From Streptomyces mobaraensis NBRC 13819 = DSM 40847 (lineage in GTDB: Bacteria > Actinomycetota > Actinomycetes > Streptomycetales > Streptomycetaceae), in the NCBI RefSeq assembly GCF_017916255.1, contig NZ_CP072827.1:1860001-1924000 (forward strand): a stretch of 64,000 nucleotides of DNA, in the 5' to 3' direction. How positions within the stretch are numbered: position 1 is the first letter of the stretch; each line of letters begins with the position of its first letter. The notes below the pieces were generated by a model that was not told the origin of the DNA, made no database searches, and was given only the letters and a program-made list of their open reading frames with translations. Positions 1 to 7,929 of this stretch are shown here, in pieces. The position numbers and the translations under genes are program-made.

Positions 1-79
1 ACACCTCCGCCTTCCGGCAGCAGGTCCGGGTGACGGGGAGCCGGGAGATCTCGTCCTTCACCGCTGCCGTCATCGCCAT
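1..79 (-). CDS. whiA: WhiA, sporulation regulator, N-terminal fragment (runs off window)
   Basis: Only the first 26 codons lie in the window. The reverse strand reads [20 protein letters not shown] and then CRKAEV, which I recognise as the start of actinobacterial WhiA, the DNA-binding regulator needed for sporulation septation together with WhiB. The ATG at 79 overlaps the end of yvcK, whose stop is at 70-72, by 10 nt, so translation is probably coupled. The order rapZ-yvcK-whiA is a long-conserved arrangement in Gram-positive bacteria. The LAGLIDADG-like and HTH domains are outside the window, so the assignment rests on the N-terminus and the context. Confidence 0.88.
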
Positions 80-1119
80 GGGCCGATCCTTCCATGCATC
101 CGAAAAATACGGTCGTACGCGGCGGCCAGCAGTTCCGGATCGTGCGTTGCGGAACTTCCCTGGGCGGCGACCGGCGCCAGCTCGACCGTGCCGCCGAGCC
201 GCTTGGCGGCGTCCCGGAGGCTGTCCCGGTCGGGCACGGCGGCCTCGTCGGCCAGCACCACGTCCAGGGCGAGTTTAGGGGCGTGTCGGGCCAAAACCTC
301 CAAATGACGCTGCGGGGAGAAGCCCTCGGTTTCGCCGGGCTGGGGGGCGAGGTTCAGCGAGAGCACCCGGCGGGCCTTGGTCTCCTGCAGGGCGGTCAGC
401 AGCTCGGGGACCAGCAGGTGCGGGATCACCGAGGAGAACCAGGAGCCGGGGCCGAGGACCACCCAGTCGGCGTCCAGGACCGCCTCGACGGCCTCGGGCA
501 CGGCCGGCGGGTCCTCCGGGACCACGTGCACGGAGTGCACCTCGCCGGGGGTGAGGGCGACGGTGGCCTGGCCGCGGACGGTGGTGACGGCGTCCGGCTC
601 GCGGGGGTCGTGCCCGCGGACCAGCGCCTGGAGCTCCAGCGGAACGGCGGACATGGGCAGCACCCGGCCGTGCGCGCCGAGCAGCTTGCCGACCAGGTCC
701 AGCGCCTTGACGTGGTCGCCGAGCTGTTCCCAGAGGGCGACGATCAGCAGGTTGCCGACGGCGTGGCCGTGCAGGTCGCCCTCGCTGGCGAAGCGGTGCT
801 GGACGACGCGCGACCAGGTGCGCCCCCAGTCGTCGTCGCCGCAGAGCGCGGCGAGGGCCTTGCGCAGGTCGCCCGGGGGGAGCACGCCGAGCTCGTCGCG
901 CAGCCGGCCGCTGGAGCCGCCGTCGTCGGCGACGGTGACCACGGCCGTCAGGTCGCCGGTGATCCGGCGCAGCGCGGCGAGCGAGGCGGACAGCCCGCGG
1001 CCGCCGCCGAGGGCGACGACCTTGGGCTGGGTGCGGCGCTGGAGGCGCCGCTCGGCGCCGCGGGGCCCGCCGGGGACGACCCGGCGGGCGCGGCGCATCC
1101 GGAAACCGCGGCCGGTCAC
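70..1119 (-). CDS. yvcK: YvcK/GlmR family protein (gluconeogenesis factor)
   Basis: 349 residues. The YvcK/CofD-like family binds UDP-sugars and helps route carbon into cell-wall precursors on gluconeogenic carbon sources. Visible are a glycine-rich nucleotide-binding loop GGGRG at about 38-42, [10 protein letters not shown] at 65-74 and PPGDLRK at 81-87, all typical of the family. I chose the GTG at 1119 because it overlaps the rapZ stop in a GTGA arrangement (rapZ ends at 1116) and directly precedes the conserved domain. A longer frame upstream is only a shadow of rapZ. The first 30 residues are Arg-rich and poorly conserved, so an internal start is possible. It is the third gene of the uvrC-rapZ-yvcK-whiA block and overlaps whiA. 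Confidence 0.9.
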
Positions 1120-2060
1120 TCGCGCCCCATGTCCCGGTGGACGACGACGGTCTCGACACCCTCCGAGACGAGGCGGTGGGCGAGCTTCTCGGACATGGCG
1201 ACCGAGCGGTGCTTGCCGCCCGTGCAGCCCACGGCGATCGTCACGTAGCGCTTGCCCTCGCGGCGGTAGCCGGCCGCGATGAGCTGGAGCAGCTCGGTGT
1301 AGCGGTCGAGGAACTCCTTGGCGCCGGGCTGGTTGAAGACGTAGCCCGAGACCTCCTCGTTGAGGCCGGTGAAGGGGCGCAGCTCGGGGACCCAGTGCGG
1401 GTTGGGCAGGAAGCGGCAGTCCACCACCAGGTCGGCGTCGACGGGCAGGCCGTACTTGTAGCCGAAGGACATGACGGTGGCGCGGAGCTCCGGCTCCTCC
1501 TCGCCGGCGAACTGGGCGTCCATCTTGGCGCGCAGCTCGTGGACGTTGAGGCTGGAGGTGTCGATGACGAGGTCGGCGTCGCCGCGCAGCTCGCGGAGCA
1601 GGTCGCGCTCGGCGGCGATGCCGTCGACGATGCGGCCGGAGCCCTGGAGGGGGTGCGGGCGGCGGACCGACTCGAAGCGGCGCACGAGGGCGTCGTCGGA
1701 CGCCTCCAGGAAGATCACTCGGCGCTTGACCTTCTTGGCGGCGAGGTCCGCGAGGGACTCGCGGAGGTTGTCGAAGAACCGCCGGCCGCGGACGTCGACG
1801 ACCACCGCGATCCGGGCCACGTTGCCCTGGGAGCGGGCGCCGAGGTCGACCATGGTGGGGATGAGCGCGGGCGGCAGGTTGTCGACGACGAACCAGCCGA
1901 GGTCCTCCAGGCACTTGGCGGCGGTGCTGCGGCCCGCCCCCGACATGCCGGAGATGATGACCAGCTCGGGGATGCCCGCCGCCTCGCCGGTCGTGTCCGC
2001 CGTCGTACCCGTACTCACCGTTGCTCCGTCCCGATCGTGTGCGTTCATGCCGTCCTGCAT
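1116..2060 (-). CDS. rapZ: RapZ/YvcJ family nucleotide-binding protein
   Basis: 314 residues. The family binds ATP/GTP. In enterobacteria RapZ is an adaptor for small-RNA decay linked to amino-sugar synthesis, while the role of the actinobacterial protein is less clear. The P-loop GMSGAGRST is at 38-46, and the C-terminal RapZ signature GCTGGKHRSV is at about 278-287. About 30 low-complexity residues precede the conserved domain. The ATG at 2060 has a GGGGGA ribosome site 7 nt upstream; a second in-frame ATG at 2048 is the alternative. Its stop overlaps the yvcK start by 4 nt. It lies 151 bp downstream of uvrC on the same strand and is probably partly co-transcribed with it. Confidence 0.92.
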   Translation of the reverse strand: MQDGMNAHDRDGATVSTGTTADTTGEAAGIPELVIISGMSGAGRSTAAKCLEDLGWFVVDNLPPALIPTMVDLGARSQGNVARIAVVVDVRGRRFFDNLRESLADLAAKKVKRRVIFLEASDDALVRRFESVRRPHPLQGSGRIVDGIAAERDLLRELRGDADLVIDTSSLNVHELRAKMDAQFAGEEEPELRATVMSFGYKYGLPVDADLVVDCRFLPNPHWVPELRPFTGLNEEVSGYVFNQPGAKEFLDRYTELLQLIAAGYRREGKRYVTIAVGCTGGKHRSVAMSEKLAHRLVSEGVETVVVHRDMGRE

Positions 2061-2211
2061 GTGGTGTCCCCCGTTCTGCCGGCGGGGCCGTGGTCGCGGC
2101 CCCGTCCGTCCGGCTCTCCCTGTGCTCTTTCCCTGATCCTCGCAGGGTGCGGCGGCCGGACCGGGGTCACGCGCCCGCCGGCCGCTCCCGCGCTTCTCGC
2201 CGTCGTCTCCA

Positions 2212-4236
2212 TCATCCCTCGGACTCGTCCAGGATCTCGCCCGTCGCCATGTTGACGGCCGGGGCGGGCGGGGCGCTTTCGGCCAGGGCGGCGGCGACGG
2301 CCAGGGCGGTCTTCCGGCCGACGCCCGGCACCTCGCAGATCTGCTCGACCGTGGCCGCCCGCAGCTTCTTCACCGACCCGAAATGCTTGAGCAGCGCCTG
2401 CTTGCGGCTGTCGCCCAGGCCCGGGACGGCGTCCAGCGGGGACGCCTTCATCGTCCTGGTCCGCTTCCCGCGCTGATAGGCGATGGCGAAGCGGTGCGCC
2501 TCGTCGCGGACGCGCTGGAGCAGGTAGAGGCCCTCGCTGGTGCGCGGCAGGACGACCGGATCCTCCTCGTCCGGCAGCCAGACCTCCTCCAGGCGCTTGG
2601 CGAGGCCGCAGACGGCGACGTCGGCGATGCCCAGCTCGTCCAGGGCCCGGCGGGCGGCCTGCACCTGGGGCCGGCCGCCGTCGACCACGACGAGCTGCGG
2701 CGGGTAGGCGAAGCGCTTGGGGCGTCCGTTGTCGTCGCGGGGACCGGCGGTGTCCTCCTCGGGCTCTCCCGTCTCCGCCGCCTCTTCAACGGTCCACTCC
2801 CCCGTCTTCTGGCTCTCCCGCAGGTAGCGGCGGAAGCGGCGGGAGACGACCTCGTGCATGGACCGGACGTCGTCCTGACCCTCGCCGTGCCAGATTTGCG
2901 TGTCTCCGACACGACCCTTGATCTGGAAGCGGCGGTACTCGCTCTTCCGCGCGAGCCCGTCCTCGAAGACGACCATGGACGCCACCACGTCCTGGCCCTG
3001 GAGGTGGGAGATGTCGAAGCACTCGACGCGCAGCGGCGCCGAGTCCAGGCCGAGGGCTTCGGCGATCTCCTCCAGGGCGCGGGAGCGGGTGGTCAGGTCG
3101 GAGGCGCGCTTGGTCTTGTGCAGGGCCAGCGCCTGCTGGGCGTTCCGCTGGACCGTCGCCATCAGGTCCTTCTTGTCGCCGCGCTGCGGGATGCGCAGGT
3201 CGACGCGGGAGCCGCGGCGGGCGGTCAGCCACTCGGCGACCGGCTCCACGGGGTCCGGCAGGGCGGGGACGAGCACCTCCTTGGGCACCGCGTCGCCCTG
3301 CTCCTCGCCGTAGAGCTGCTGGAGGGCGTGCTCGACCAGGCCCGCGGTGTCCACCGCCTCGACCTTGTCGGTGACCCAGCCGCGCTGGCCGCGCACCCGG
3401 CCGCCGCGGACGTGGAAGATCTGCACGGCCGCCTCCAGCTCGTCCTCGGCCACGGCGATCAGGTCGGCGTCGGTGGCGTCGGCGAGGACGACGGCGTTCT
3501 TCTCCATGGCGCGGCGGAGCGCCCCTATGTCGTCGCGGAGGCGGGCGGCCTTCTCGTACTCCATCTCCTCGGCCGCCTCCTGCATCCGCCGCTCCAGCCG
3601 GCGGAGGTAGGCGCCGGTGCGGCCGGCCATGAAGTCGCAGAACTCCTCGGCCAGTTCGCGGTGCTCCTCGGGGGTGACGCGGCCGACGCAGGGGGCGGAG
3701 CACTTGCCGATGTAGCCGAGCAGGCAAGGGCGGCCGATCTGGGCGGAGCGCTTGAACACCCCGGCGGAGCAGGTGCGGACGGGGAAGACGCGGAGCATCA
3801 GGTCGACGGTCTCGCGGATCGCCCAGGCGTGCGCGTAGGGCCCGAAGTAGCGGACGCCCTTCTTCTTGGCGCCGCGCATGACCTGGACGCGCGGGAACTC
3901 CTCGTTCAGGGTGACGGCCAGGTACGGATAGCTCTTGTCGTCCCGGTACTTCACGTTGAAGCGCGGGTCGTACTCCTTGATCCAGGAGTACTCCAGCTGC
4001 AGCGCCTCGACCTCGGTGGCGACCACGGTCCACTCGACGGAGGCGGCGGTGGTCACCATCGTGCGGGTGCGCGGGTGCAGACCGGCGAGGTCCTGGAAGT
4101 ACGAGGAGAGCCGCTGGCGCAGGCTCTTCGCCTTCCCGACGTAGATCACCCGGCCGTGCTCGTCACGGAACCGGTACACCCCGGGCGAGTCGGGGATCTG
4201 TCCCGGCTTGGGTCGGTAGCTGCTGGGGTCGGCCAT
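2212..4236 (-). CDS. uvrC: Excinuclease ABC subunit C
   Basis: 674 residues, full length for UvrC, which makes both incisions beside a lesion once UvrAB has loaded on the DNA. In order: an N-terminal GIY-YIG nuclease domain (SPGVYRF near residue 18, [14 protein letters not shown] just after), a Cys-rich stretch, a UVR motif at about 205-240 that binds UvrB, a central RNase H-like nuclease containing [10 protein letters not shown], and a C-terminal helix-hairpin-helix pair ([24 protein letters not shown]). An acidic low-complexity insert (GEPEEDTAG) sits inside the second nuclease region. The ATG at 4236 is only 7 nt after a -10 hexamer and has no Shine-Dalgarno, so the mRNA is probably leaderless. 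See the promoter at 4244-4266. Confidence 0.97.
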   Translation of the reverse strand: MADPSSYRPKPGQIPDSPGVYRFRDEHGRVIYVGKAKSLRQRLSSYFQDLAGLHPRTRTMVTTAASVEWTVVATEVEALQLEYSWIKEYDPRFNVKYRDDKSYPYLAVTLNEEFPRVQVMRGAKKKGVRYFGPYAHAWAIRETVDLMLRVFPVRTCSAGVFKRSAQIGRPCLLGYIGKCSAPCVGRVTPEEHRELAEEFCDFMAGRTGAYLRRLERRMQEAAEEMEYEKAARLRDDIGALRRAMEKNAVVLADATDADLIAVAEDELEAAVQIFHVRGGRVRGQRGWVTDKVEAVDTAGLVEHALQQLYGEEQGDAVPKEVLVPALPDPVEPVAEWLTARRGSRVDLRIPQRGDKKDLMATVQRNAQQALALHKTKRASDLTTRSRALEEIAEALGLDSAPLRVECFDISHLQGQDVVASMVVFEDGLARKSEYRRFQIKGRVGDTQIWHGEGQDDVRSMHEVVSRRFRRYLRESQKTGEWTVEEAAETGEPEEDTAGPRDDNGRPKRFAYPPQLVVVDGGRPQVQAARRALDELGIADVAVCGLAKRLEEVWLPDEEDPVVLPRTSEGLYLLQRVRDEAHRFAIAYQRGKRTRTMKASPLDAVPGLGDSRKQALLKHFGSVKKLRAATVEQICEVPGVGRKTALAVAAALAESAPPAPAVNMATGEILDESEG

Positions 4237-4243
4237 GTCTCAC

Positions 4244-4266
4244 ACCCTACTTGCGGGCACTGACAA
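4244..4266 (-). promoter_or_regulatory. RecA-NDp/PafBC-type DNA-damage promoter of uvrC
   Basis: On the minus strand this reads TTGTCAGTGCC (4266-4256), six spacer bases, then TAGGGT (4249-4244). It matches the RecA-independent damage-promoter consensus of actinobacteria at the TTGTCAGTG block, the 6-nt spacer and the -10. The uvrC ATG starts 7 nt after the hexamer. Seen directly; the regulator assignment is by analogy, and no pafBC genes lie in this window. Confidence 0.85.
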
Positions 4267-4304
4267 GGCCGGTGTCGCGGCGGCCGGGAGGCTCGGCGGA
4301 CGGT

Positions 4305-4343
4305 GCTCCGGCCCCGGCGCGTGGAGGGCGCCGGGGCCGGAGC
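4305..4343 (-). terminator. Strong GC hairpin after the 4368-5222 gene
   Basis: Perfect 16-bp inverted repeat, gctccggccccggcgc at 4305-4320 and its complement at 4328-4343, with a 7-nt loop. It lies 25 bp past the stop of the minus-strand gene ending at 4368. There is no T-tract, which is usual in Streptomyces. It also insulates the uvrC promoter from read-through. Confidence 0.75.
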
Positions 4344-4367
4344 GTGTGGGGGGTTCCCGGCGTCGCG

Positions 4368-5222
4368 TCAGCGGCGCCGGAGCCTGCGGACGGCGACGGT
4401 GCCCAGGCCGAGGGCCAGGGCCGCGCCGCCGGCCGAGGCGGCCAGGGTGGTGGTGCCGGAACCGGAGTCCGACGCCGAGCCGGCGGGTTCGGCGGCGAGC
4501 GGCGCCGGGGCGTCGGCCGCCTGGGCCTCGGCTCCGGCTTCGTAGCCGCCCGCCAGGCCCTTCTTCGCGTAGGCCGAGCCGGGCAGCTTGTCGCCGTACG
4601 CCTTGTGGACGCGGTCCCGGTAGGCGTCCACGGTGGTGCCCCCGGCGCCGACGGCCCGGACGGCCTCGGGGTTCAGGGGCAGGATCCGGTCGGCGCGCTG
4701 CACGTACCAGGCGTTGACCTGGGGCTCGCGGAAGACGGTGCCGCCGCTGAGCTTCTTCGCCCCCTCGGCCGCGTAGCGCGTCTCGTCGTCACCGGTGGCG
4801 ATGTTGACGACCTTCCAGTCGGTGCCGCCGCCCGCGGTCCACACCGACGCCTTCTGGCCGTCGGCCGAGACGGCCTTGCTGGCGAGGTACTCCAGCGTGG
4901 CGACGGGCGCGTTCCGCTTGCCGGCCACGAAGTCGGGCGAGAGCGCGTAGACGGGCACGGCCGCGCCCTCGATCCGCGGCTTGGCGGCCGTCCTGGCGAT
5001 GGCGCCGTCCCGGGCGAAGAACCGGGACAGGGTGTCCAGTGTCGCGGGGGACGCCGCCGTGTCGCGGGCCGCCGCCAGCCCGGCGGCGGGCGGGGCGGGG
5101 GCCGCGGGCGGCGGTGCGGCGTGGGCGAGCGGGGTGAGGGCGAGGACGCCGGCGGTCAGGGCGCCGGTGGCCGCGACACGGGCGAACGTCCGGCCGGGAC
5201 GGTGGGTTTCACGCGTGGTCAT
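4368..5222 (-). CDS. Secreted protein with C-terminal membrane anchor, partner of the papain-like protease
   Basis: 284 residues; I do not recognise a named family. The N-terminus is a Sec signal peptide (hydrophobic from about residue 16, likely cut after AHAA near 36). The middle, about 50-215, is a globular extracytoplasmic domain with repeated Tyr/Trp and acidic residues. A Pro/Ala/Ser-rich stalk leads to a hydrophobic segment at about 258-276 and an Arg tail (RRLRRR). This layout resembles surface proteins anchored at the C-terminus, but there is no LPXTG-type motif, so it looks membrane-anchored rather than sortase-linked. The ATG at 5222 is 4 nt after the stop of the upstream protease gene, so the two are translationally coupled. 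It may present, inhibit or be processed by that protease; this is inference. Confidence 0.7.
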   Translation of the reverse strand: MTTRETHRPGRTFARVAATGALTAGVLALTPLAHAAPPPAAPAPPAAGLAAARDTAASPATLDTLSRFFARDGAIARTAAKPRIEGAAVPVYALSPDFVAGKRNAPVATLEYLASKAVSADGQKASVWTAGGGTDWKVVNIATGDDETRYAAEGAKKLSGGTVFREPQVNAWYVQRADRILPLNPEAVRAVGAGGTTVDAYRDRVHKAYGDKLPGSAYAKKGLAGGYEAGAEAQAADAPAPLAAEPAGSASDSGSGTTTLAASAGGAALALGLGTVAVRRLRRR

Positions 5223-5226
5223 GACC

Positions 5227-5889
5227 TCACCCGCCGATCCGGTAGAGCGAATGCGTCCAGGCGAACTGGTTGTTGTTGACGTACCAGCTGTGCGACGCCC
5301 AGTTGTAGCGGTTGCTGCTCGGCCACGGGTCGCCCCAGTAGACCATGCTGTTGGAGTCGTCGTAGCCGTAGACGACGTGCATGTGGCCGCCGCCGGACTT
5401 CCAGCCGATGCGCGTCTCGATGGGCCGGTTGGCGTTGATCTCGCTCTGCACGGTCGAGTAGCGCAGCCAGCCGTCCACGTACGAGCCGCTGTTGATGCCG
5501 GCCCAGCGCAGGGCGTTCTGGACGTTGCCCAGGTTGGCCTGGTTGTTGGGGCAGTCGGTGCCCTGCTGCCGGTTGAAGGCGGCGTTGCAGAACTGGTTCT
5601 GGCTGTACTTGCGGCCGAACCAGGTGGCGATGGTGTTGCCGGAGGCGGCCCAGCACCAGTTGTTCTTCTGCTGGGCCTGCATGGAGATGTTCAGCTTGTC
5701 GGCGCCGCGCAGTTCGTGGCCGGTGGGGGCGGCCGTGGCGGTGGCGGCGGGCAGCGCGATCAGCGCGGCGGCGGTGAGGGCGGCGACGGACAGTCGTCTG
5801 CCGCGTGGGCGGGGGGTGGGGGATATTCGGGGTCTGCGGTGGGCGGGGGGTATGGAGGTTCTTTCGAGCTGTGCCGAGGCACGGGACAT
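5227..5889 (-). CDS. Secreted papain-like cysteine protease (C39_2 / AvrRpt2-like fold)
   Basis: 220 residues. A long basic N-terminus and a hydrophobic stretch at about 35-54 give a signal peptide cut near ATAA. The mature part has the papain-like signature: Gln74 (oxyanion), Cys79 in NNWCWA, His169 or His171 in GGGHMHVVYGYD, and Asp187 in YWGDPW. This order Q-C-H-D, together with the VVYGYDD strand, matches the papain-like C39_2 group of secreted bacterial proteases. Several further cysteines (FCNAAF, TDCPNN) may form a disulphide. The start is secure: GGGAGGAACGTCC lies immediately before the ATG at 5889. It heads a two-gene operon with the anchored protein at 4368-5222 and is divergent from an HTH regulator. 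The substrate is unknown. Confidence 0.82.
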   Translation of the reverse strand: MSRASAQLERTSIPPAHRRPRISPTPRPRGRRLSVAALTAAALIALPAATATAAPTGHELRGADKLNISMQAQQKNNWCWAASGNTIATWFGRKYSQNQFCNAAFNRQQGTDCPNNQANLGNVQNALRWAGINSGSYVDGWLRYSTVQSEINANRPIETRIGWKSGGGHMHVVYGYDDSNSMVYWGDPWPSSNRYNWASHSWYVNNNQFAWTHSLYRIGG

Positions 5890-6073
5890 GGACGTTCCTC
5901 CCGTGGTGGGGTGGTTCGGTGGAGGAGCGCGTCCGGACGCTGGTGAGGAGCATCGGATGTTGTCGGGTGTCGGTCAACCGGCTTGAATGCGGAAGGGAAC
6001 ACCCAAGTGAACGGATCACGACGGTTGTGAACGCCCTGTGCCCGTCAGGAGGAACGCTGTCCTCCACGCGGCC

Positions 6074-6104
6074 GTGACCCCGGTCACCCCGAGTGAATAT
6101 TCAC
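6074..6104 (+). promoter_or_regulatory. Two adjacent operator-like palindromes before the HTH gene
   Basis: GTGACC-CC-GGTCAC (6074-6087, 6-bp arms) is followed 5 bp later by the perfect 12-bp palindrome GTGAATATTCAC (6093-6104). An AGGAGG ribosome site (6105-6110) abuts the second one. They lie in the intergenic region between the divergent protease operon and the HTH gene, so autoregulation or shared control is plausible (inference). Confidence 0.55.
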
Positions 6105-6120
6105 AGGAGGCAGCGAGCAG

Positions 6121-7059
6121 ATGGTACGGACCAGCACCCGGGACGCCGAGGCCGAACTGGCCCAGGCACTGCGCACCGGACCCTTCCACCTGGCACTGCG
6201 CACCGCGCTGACGGCGCGCGGCCTGGCCCTGCACCGGGTGCAGCGCAGGCTCGCCCAACGCGGCGTCACGGTCGGTGTCACCAGCCTCAGTTACTGGCAG
6301 CAGGGGGCCCGAAGACCGCGTCGCCCCGAGTCGCTGCGCGCGGTGCGCCTGCTGGAGGAGATCCTGGAGTTGCCGGCGCAGGCCCTCACCCGGTTACTCG
6401 AGCCGGTGGCCCGGCCCGCGTCCGAGCGCCCCGCCGCGCGCTCGCTGCGCGCCCTCATGGACGAGGCCCGCGCGGTGGAACGGCTCCTCGCCGAGCTGGA
6501 GACCCCCGCCGACGGCGGGCTGCACACGGTCTGCCACCTGGAGCACGTCCGCATCGGGGCGCGGCGCGAACTCCGCGGCCGCGAGTCCCACCACGTCGTC
6601 CGGGCGCACCGGGACGGTGTGGACCGCTATGTCGCCATCCACTACGGGGACGCCGGCTGCGACCCGGCCCGAATCGGCGTCCGCGCCACCGAGAACTGCC
6701 GCGTGGGACGCGTCCGGTGGCACGCTGGGGCGGGCGTCCTGGTCGCGGAGCTGCTGTTCGACACCCGGCTGCGGTGCGGTGAAACGTATCTGCTCGGCTA
6801 CGCGTTCGACGACGGGACGGGCGGCCAGAGCAGCGAGTACGTGCGCGGTTTCAGCTTCGCGGGCGGGCAGTACGTCCTCCAGGTCCGCTTCGACGCCACC
6901 GCGCTGCCCGTGCGCTGCCTCCGCTTCAGCCAGGCCACGGCGAACGCGCCGCGCGGCGGCCAGGAGGAACTGACGCTGGCGGGGCGGCATCCGGGGGTGC
7001 ACCTGGTGGAATCGGCGGTGCGGCCGGGGATCGTGGGGATCGGGTGGGACTGGTCGTGA
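6121..7059 (+). CDS. HTH (XRE-like) regulator with C-terminal sensory-type domain; carries a TTA codon
   Basis: 312 residues. Residues about 20-90 look like a lambda-repressor-type helix-turn-helix (LTARGLALHRVQRRLAQRGV followed by TSLSYWQQGARRP), with the conserved tryptophan/arginine end seen in XRE proteins that choose targets by coupling to other proteins. Residues 130-312 are a beta-rich domain without a motif I can name. AGGAGG lies 10 nt before the ATG at 6121, so the start is firm. Codon 92 (6394-6396) is TTA, the rare leucine codon read only by the bldA tRNA in Streptomyces, so translation should depend on development stage. Two palindromes lie just upstream, and the gene is divergent from the protease operon, which it may control. 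Confidence 0.78.
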   Translation: MVRTSTRDAEAELAQALRTGPFHLALRTALTARGLALHRVQRRLAQRGVTVGVTSLSYWQQGARRPRRPESLRAVRLLEEILELPAQALTRLLEPVARPASERPAARSLRALMDEARAVERLLAELETPADGGLHTVCHLEHVRIGARRELRGRESHHVVRAHRDGVDRYVAIHYGDAGCDPARIGVRATENCRVGRVRWHAGAGVLVAELLFDTRLRCGETYLLGYAFDDGTGGQSSEYVRGFSFAGGQYVLQVRFDATALPVRCLRFSQATANAPRGGQEELTLAGRHPGVHLVESAVRPGIVGIGWDWS

Positions 7060-7076
7060 ACGGCGGGCCTACGGCT

Positions 7077-7181
7077 CGTGCGGCAGGGGCGGGCCCCGGG
7101 GCGGAGGAGTCCCGACGCGGGCGGGCGGCGTTGCGGCGGGTCCATGGGCCGTGCGGCAGGGGCGGGCCCCGGGGCGGAGGA
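7077..7181. repeat. 32-bp perfect direct repeat in intergenic DNA
   Basis: A 32-bp stretch at 7077-7108 recurs exactly at 7150-7181, 73 bp downstream. It starts cgtgcggcagg and has the palindromic core gggccccggggcgg. A weaker similarity (cccgacgcg) continues after each copy. It lies between the HTH gene and the convergent Rieske gene and is non-coding. It could be a duplicated terminator or a protein-binding site. Confidence 0.7.
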
Positions 7182-7257
7182 CGAGCCCCGACGCGCGCCG
7201 TGGGCGGCCTGGCGGATCCGGCCTGAGGGATCGCCTCCCCCGAGGGCCGGATGCCGG

Positions 7258-7695
7258 TCAGCCCTTCGGGCCCGCCACCAGCCGGTCGCCGGTCACCCGC
7301 ACCGGCACCTCGGGCAGCGGCACCGAGGCCGGGCCGTGCAGCACCTTGCCGGTGTTCGCGTCGAACTTGCTGCCGTGGCAGTGGCAGACGGCCACACTGT
7401 CCTCGATCTTCGAGACGACGCAGCCGGCGTGCGTGCAGACGGCGCTGAACGCCCGGTACTCGTCCTTCTTCGGCCGGGTGACCAGGACCCGCTCCTCCCG
7501 GTAGAGCCGCGCCCCGCCGACCGGGACCTCGCCCGCCGCGCCCAGCTCGACGGGGGCGGTGGGCGTCGCGGAGGCCGCGTCGCCCTCCTTGCCGCCGCAG
7601 GCGGTGACGCCCAGCCCGGCCGCGCCCGCGAGCGCGGCCCCGCGCAGGACGGTACGGCGGGAGGCGCAGCAGGGCGCCGGCTGCGGGCTGGTCAT
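7258..7695 (-). CDS. Rieske [2Fe-2S] protein, Tat-exported lipoprotein
   Basis: 145 residues. The first residues hold a twin-arginine motif (SRRTVLRG, 12-19), a hydrophobic region and a lipobox-like VTAC with Cys33, so it is probably a Tat-exported lipoprotein on the outer face of the membrane. The Rieske cluster ligands are complete: Cys87-Thr-His89 and Cys104-x-x-His107 (in CHCHGS). This size and layout match small stand-alone actinobacterial Rieske proteins of unknown electron partner, not the large QcrA of the bc1 complex. I chose the ATG at 7695 because it starts the Tat signal and has GGGAGCC just before it; a longer frame from 7833 has no such support. It is monocistronic and convergent with the HTH gene. 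Confidence 0.88.
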   Translation of the reverse strand: MTSPQPAPCCASRRTVLRGAALAGAAGLGVTACGGKEGDAASATPTAPVELGAAGEVPVGGARLYREERVLVTRPKKDEYRAFSAVCTHAGCVVSKIEDSVAVCHCHGSKFDANTGKVLHGPASVPLPEVPVRVTGDRLVAGPKG

Positions 7696-7878
7696 GGTGG
7701 CTCCCACGGGGGTACGCCGACGGGCGGTGCCGCCGGGGCTGCTGTGACGATCGGTCCCGACGATACCGGCCACCGGCCGGGCGCCTCCGCGCGGTGCCGT
7801 ACGAGCGCGGCGGCCCGTACGGCAGTACGCCACCGGGTACGGCGTGCCCGAGCGGCGGCGGAAGGCCCCCGGGTACGC

Positions 7879-7916
7879 GTTCGGGTCCGTGCCCCCGCGG
7901 GGGTACGGACCCGAAC
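7879..7916 (-). terminator. Long perfect hairpin after uvrA
   Basis: gttcgggtccgt at 7879-7890 pairs with acggacccgaac at 7905-7916, and the inner ccccc pairs with ggggg. This makes a near-continuous stem of about 17 bp just past the uvrA stop at 7930. It is the likely uvrA terminator. Confidence 0.8.
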
Positions 7917-7929
7917 GTCGGCCCGGCTG

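Noticed and set aside
7044..7226. A 60-residue open frame between the HTH and Rieske genes
   Set aside because: It is made of the GC-rich repeat, lacks a ribosome site and has no protein-like composition.
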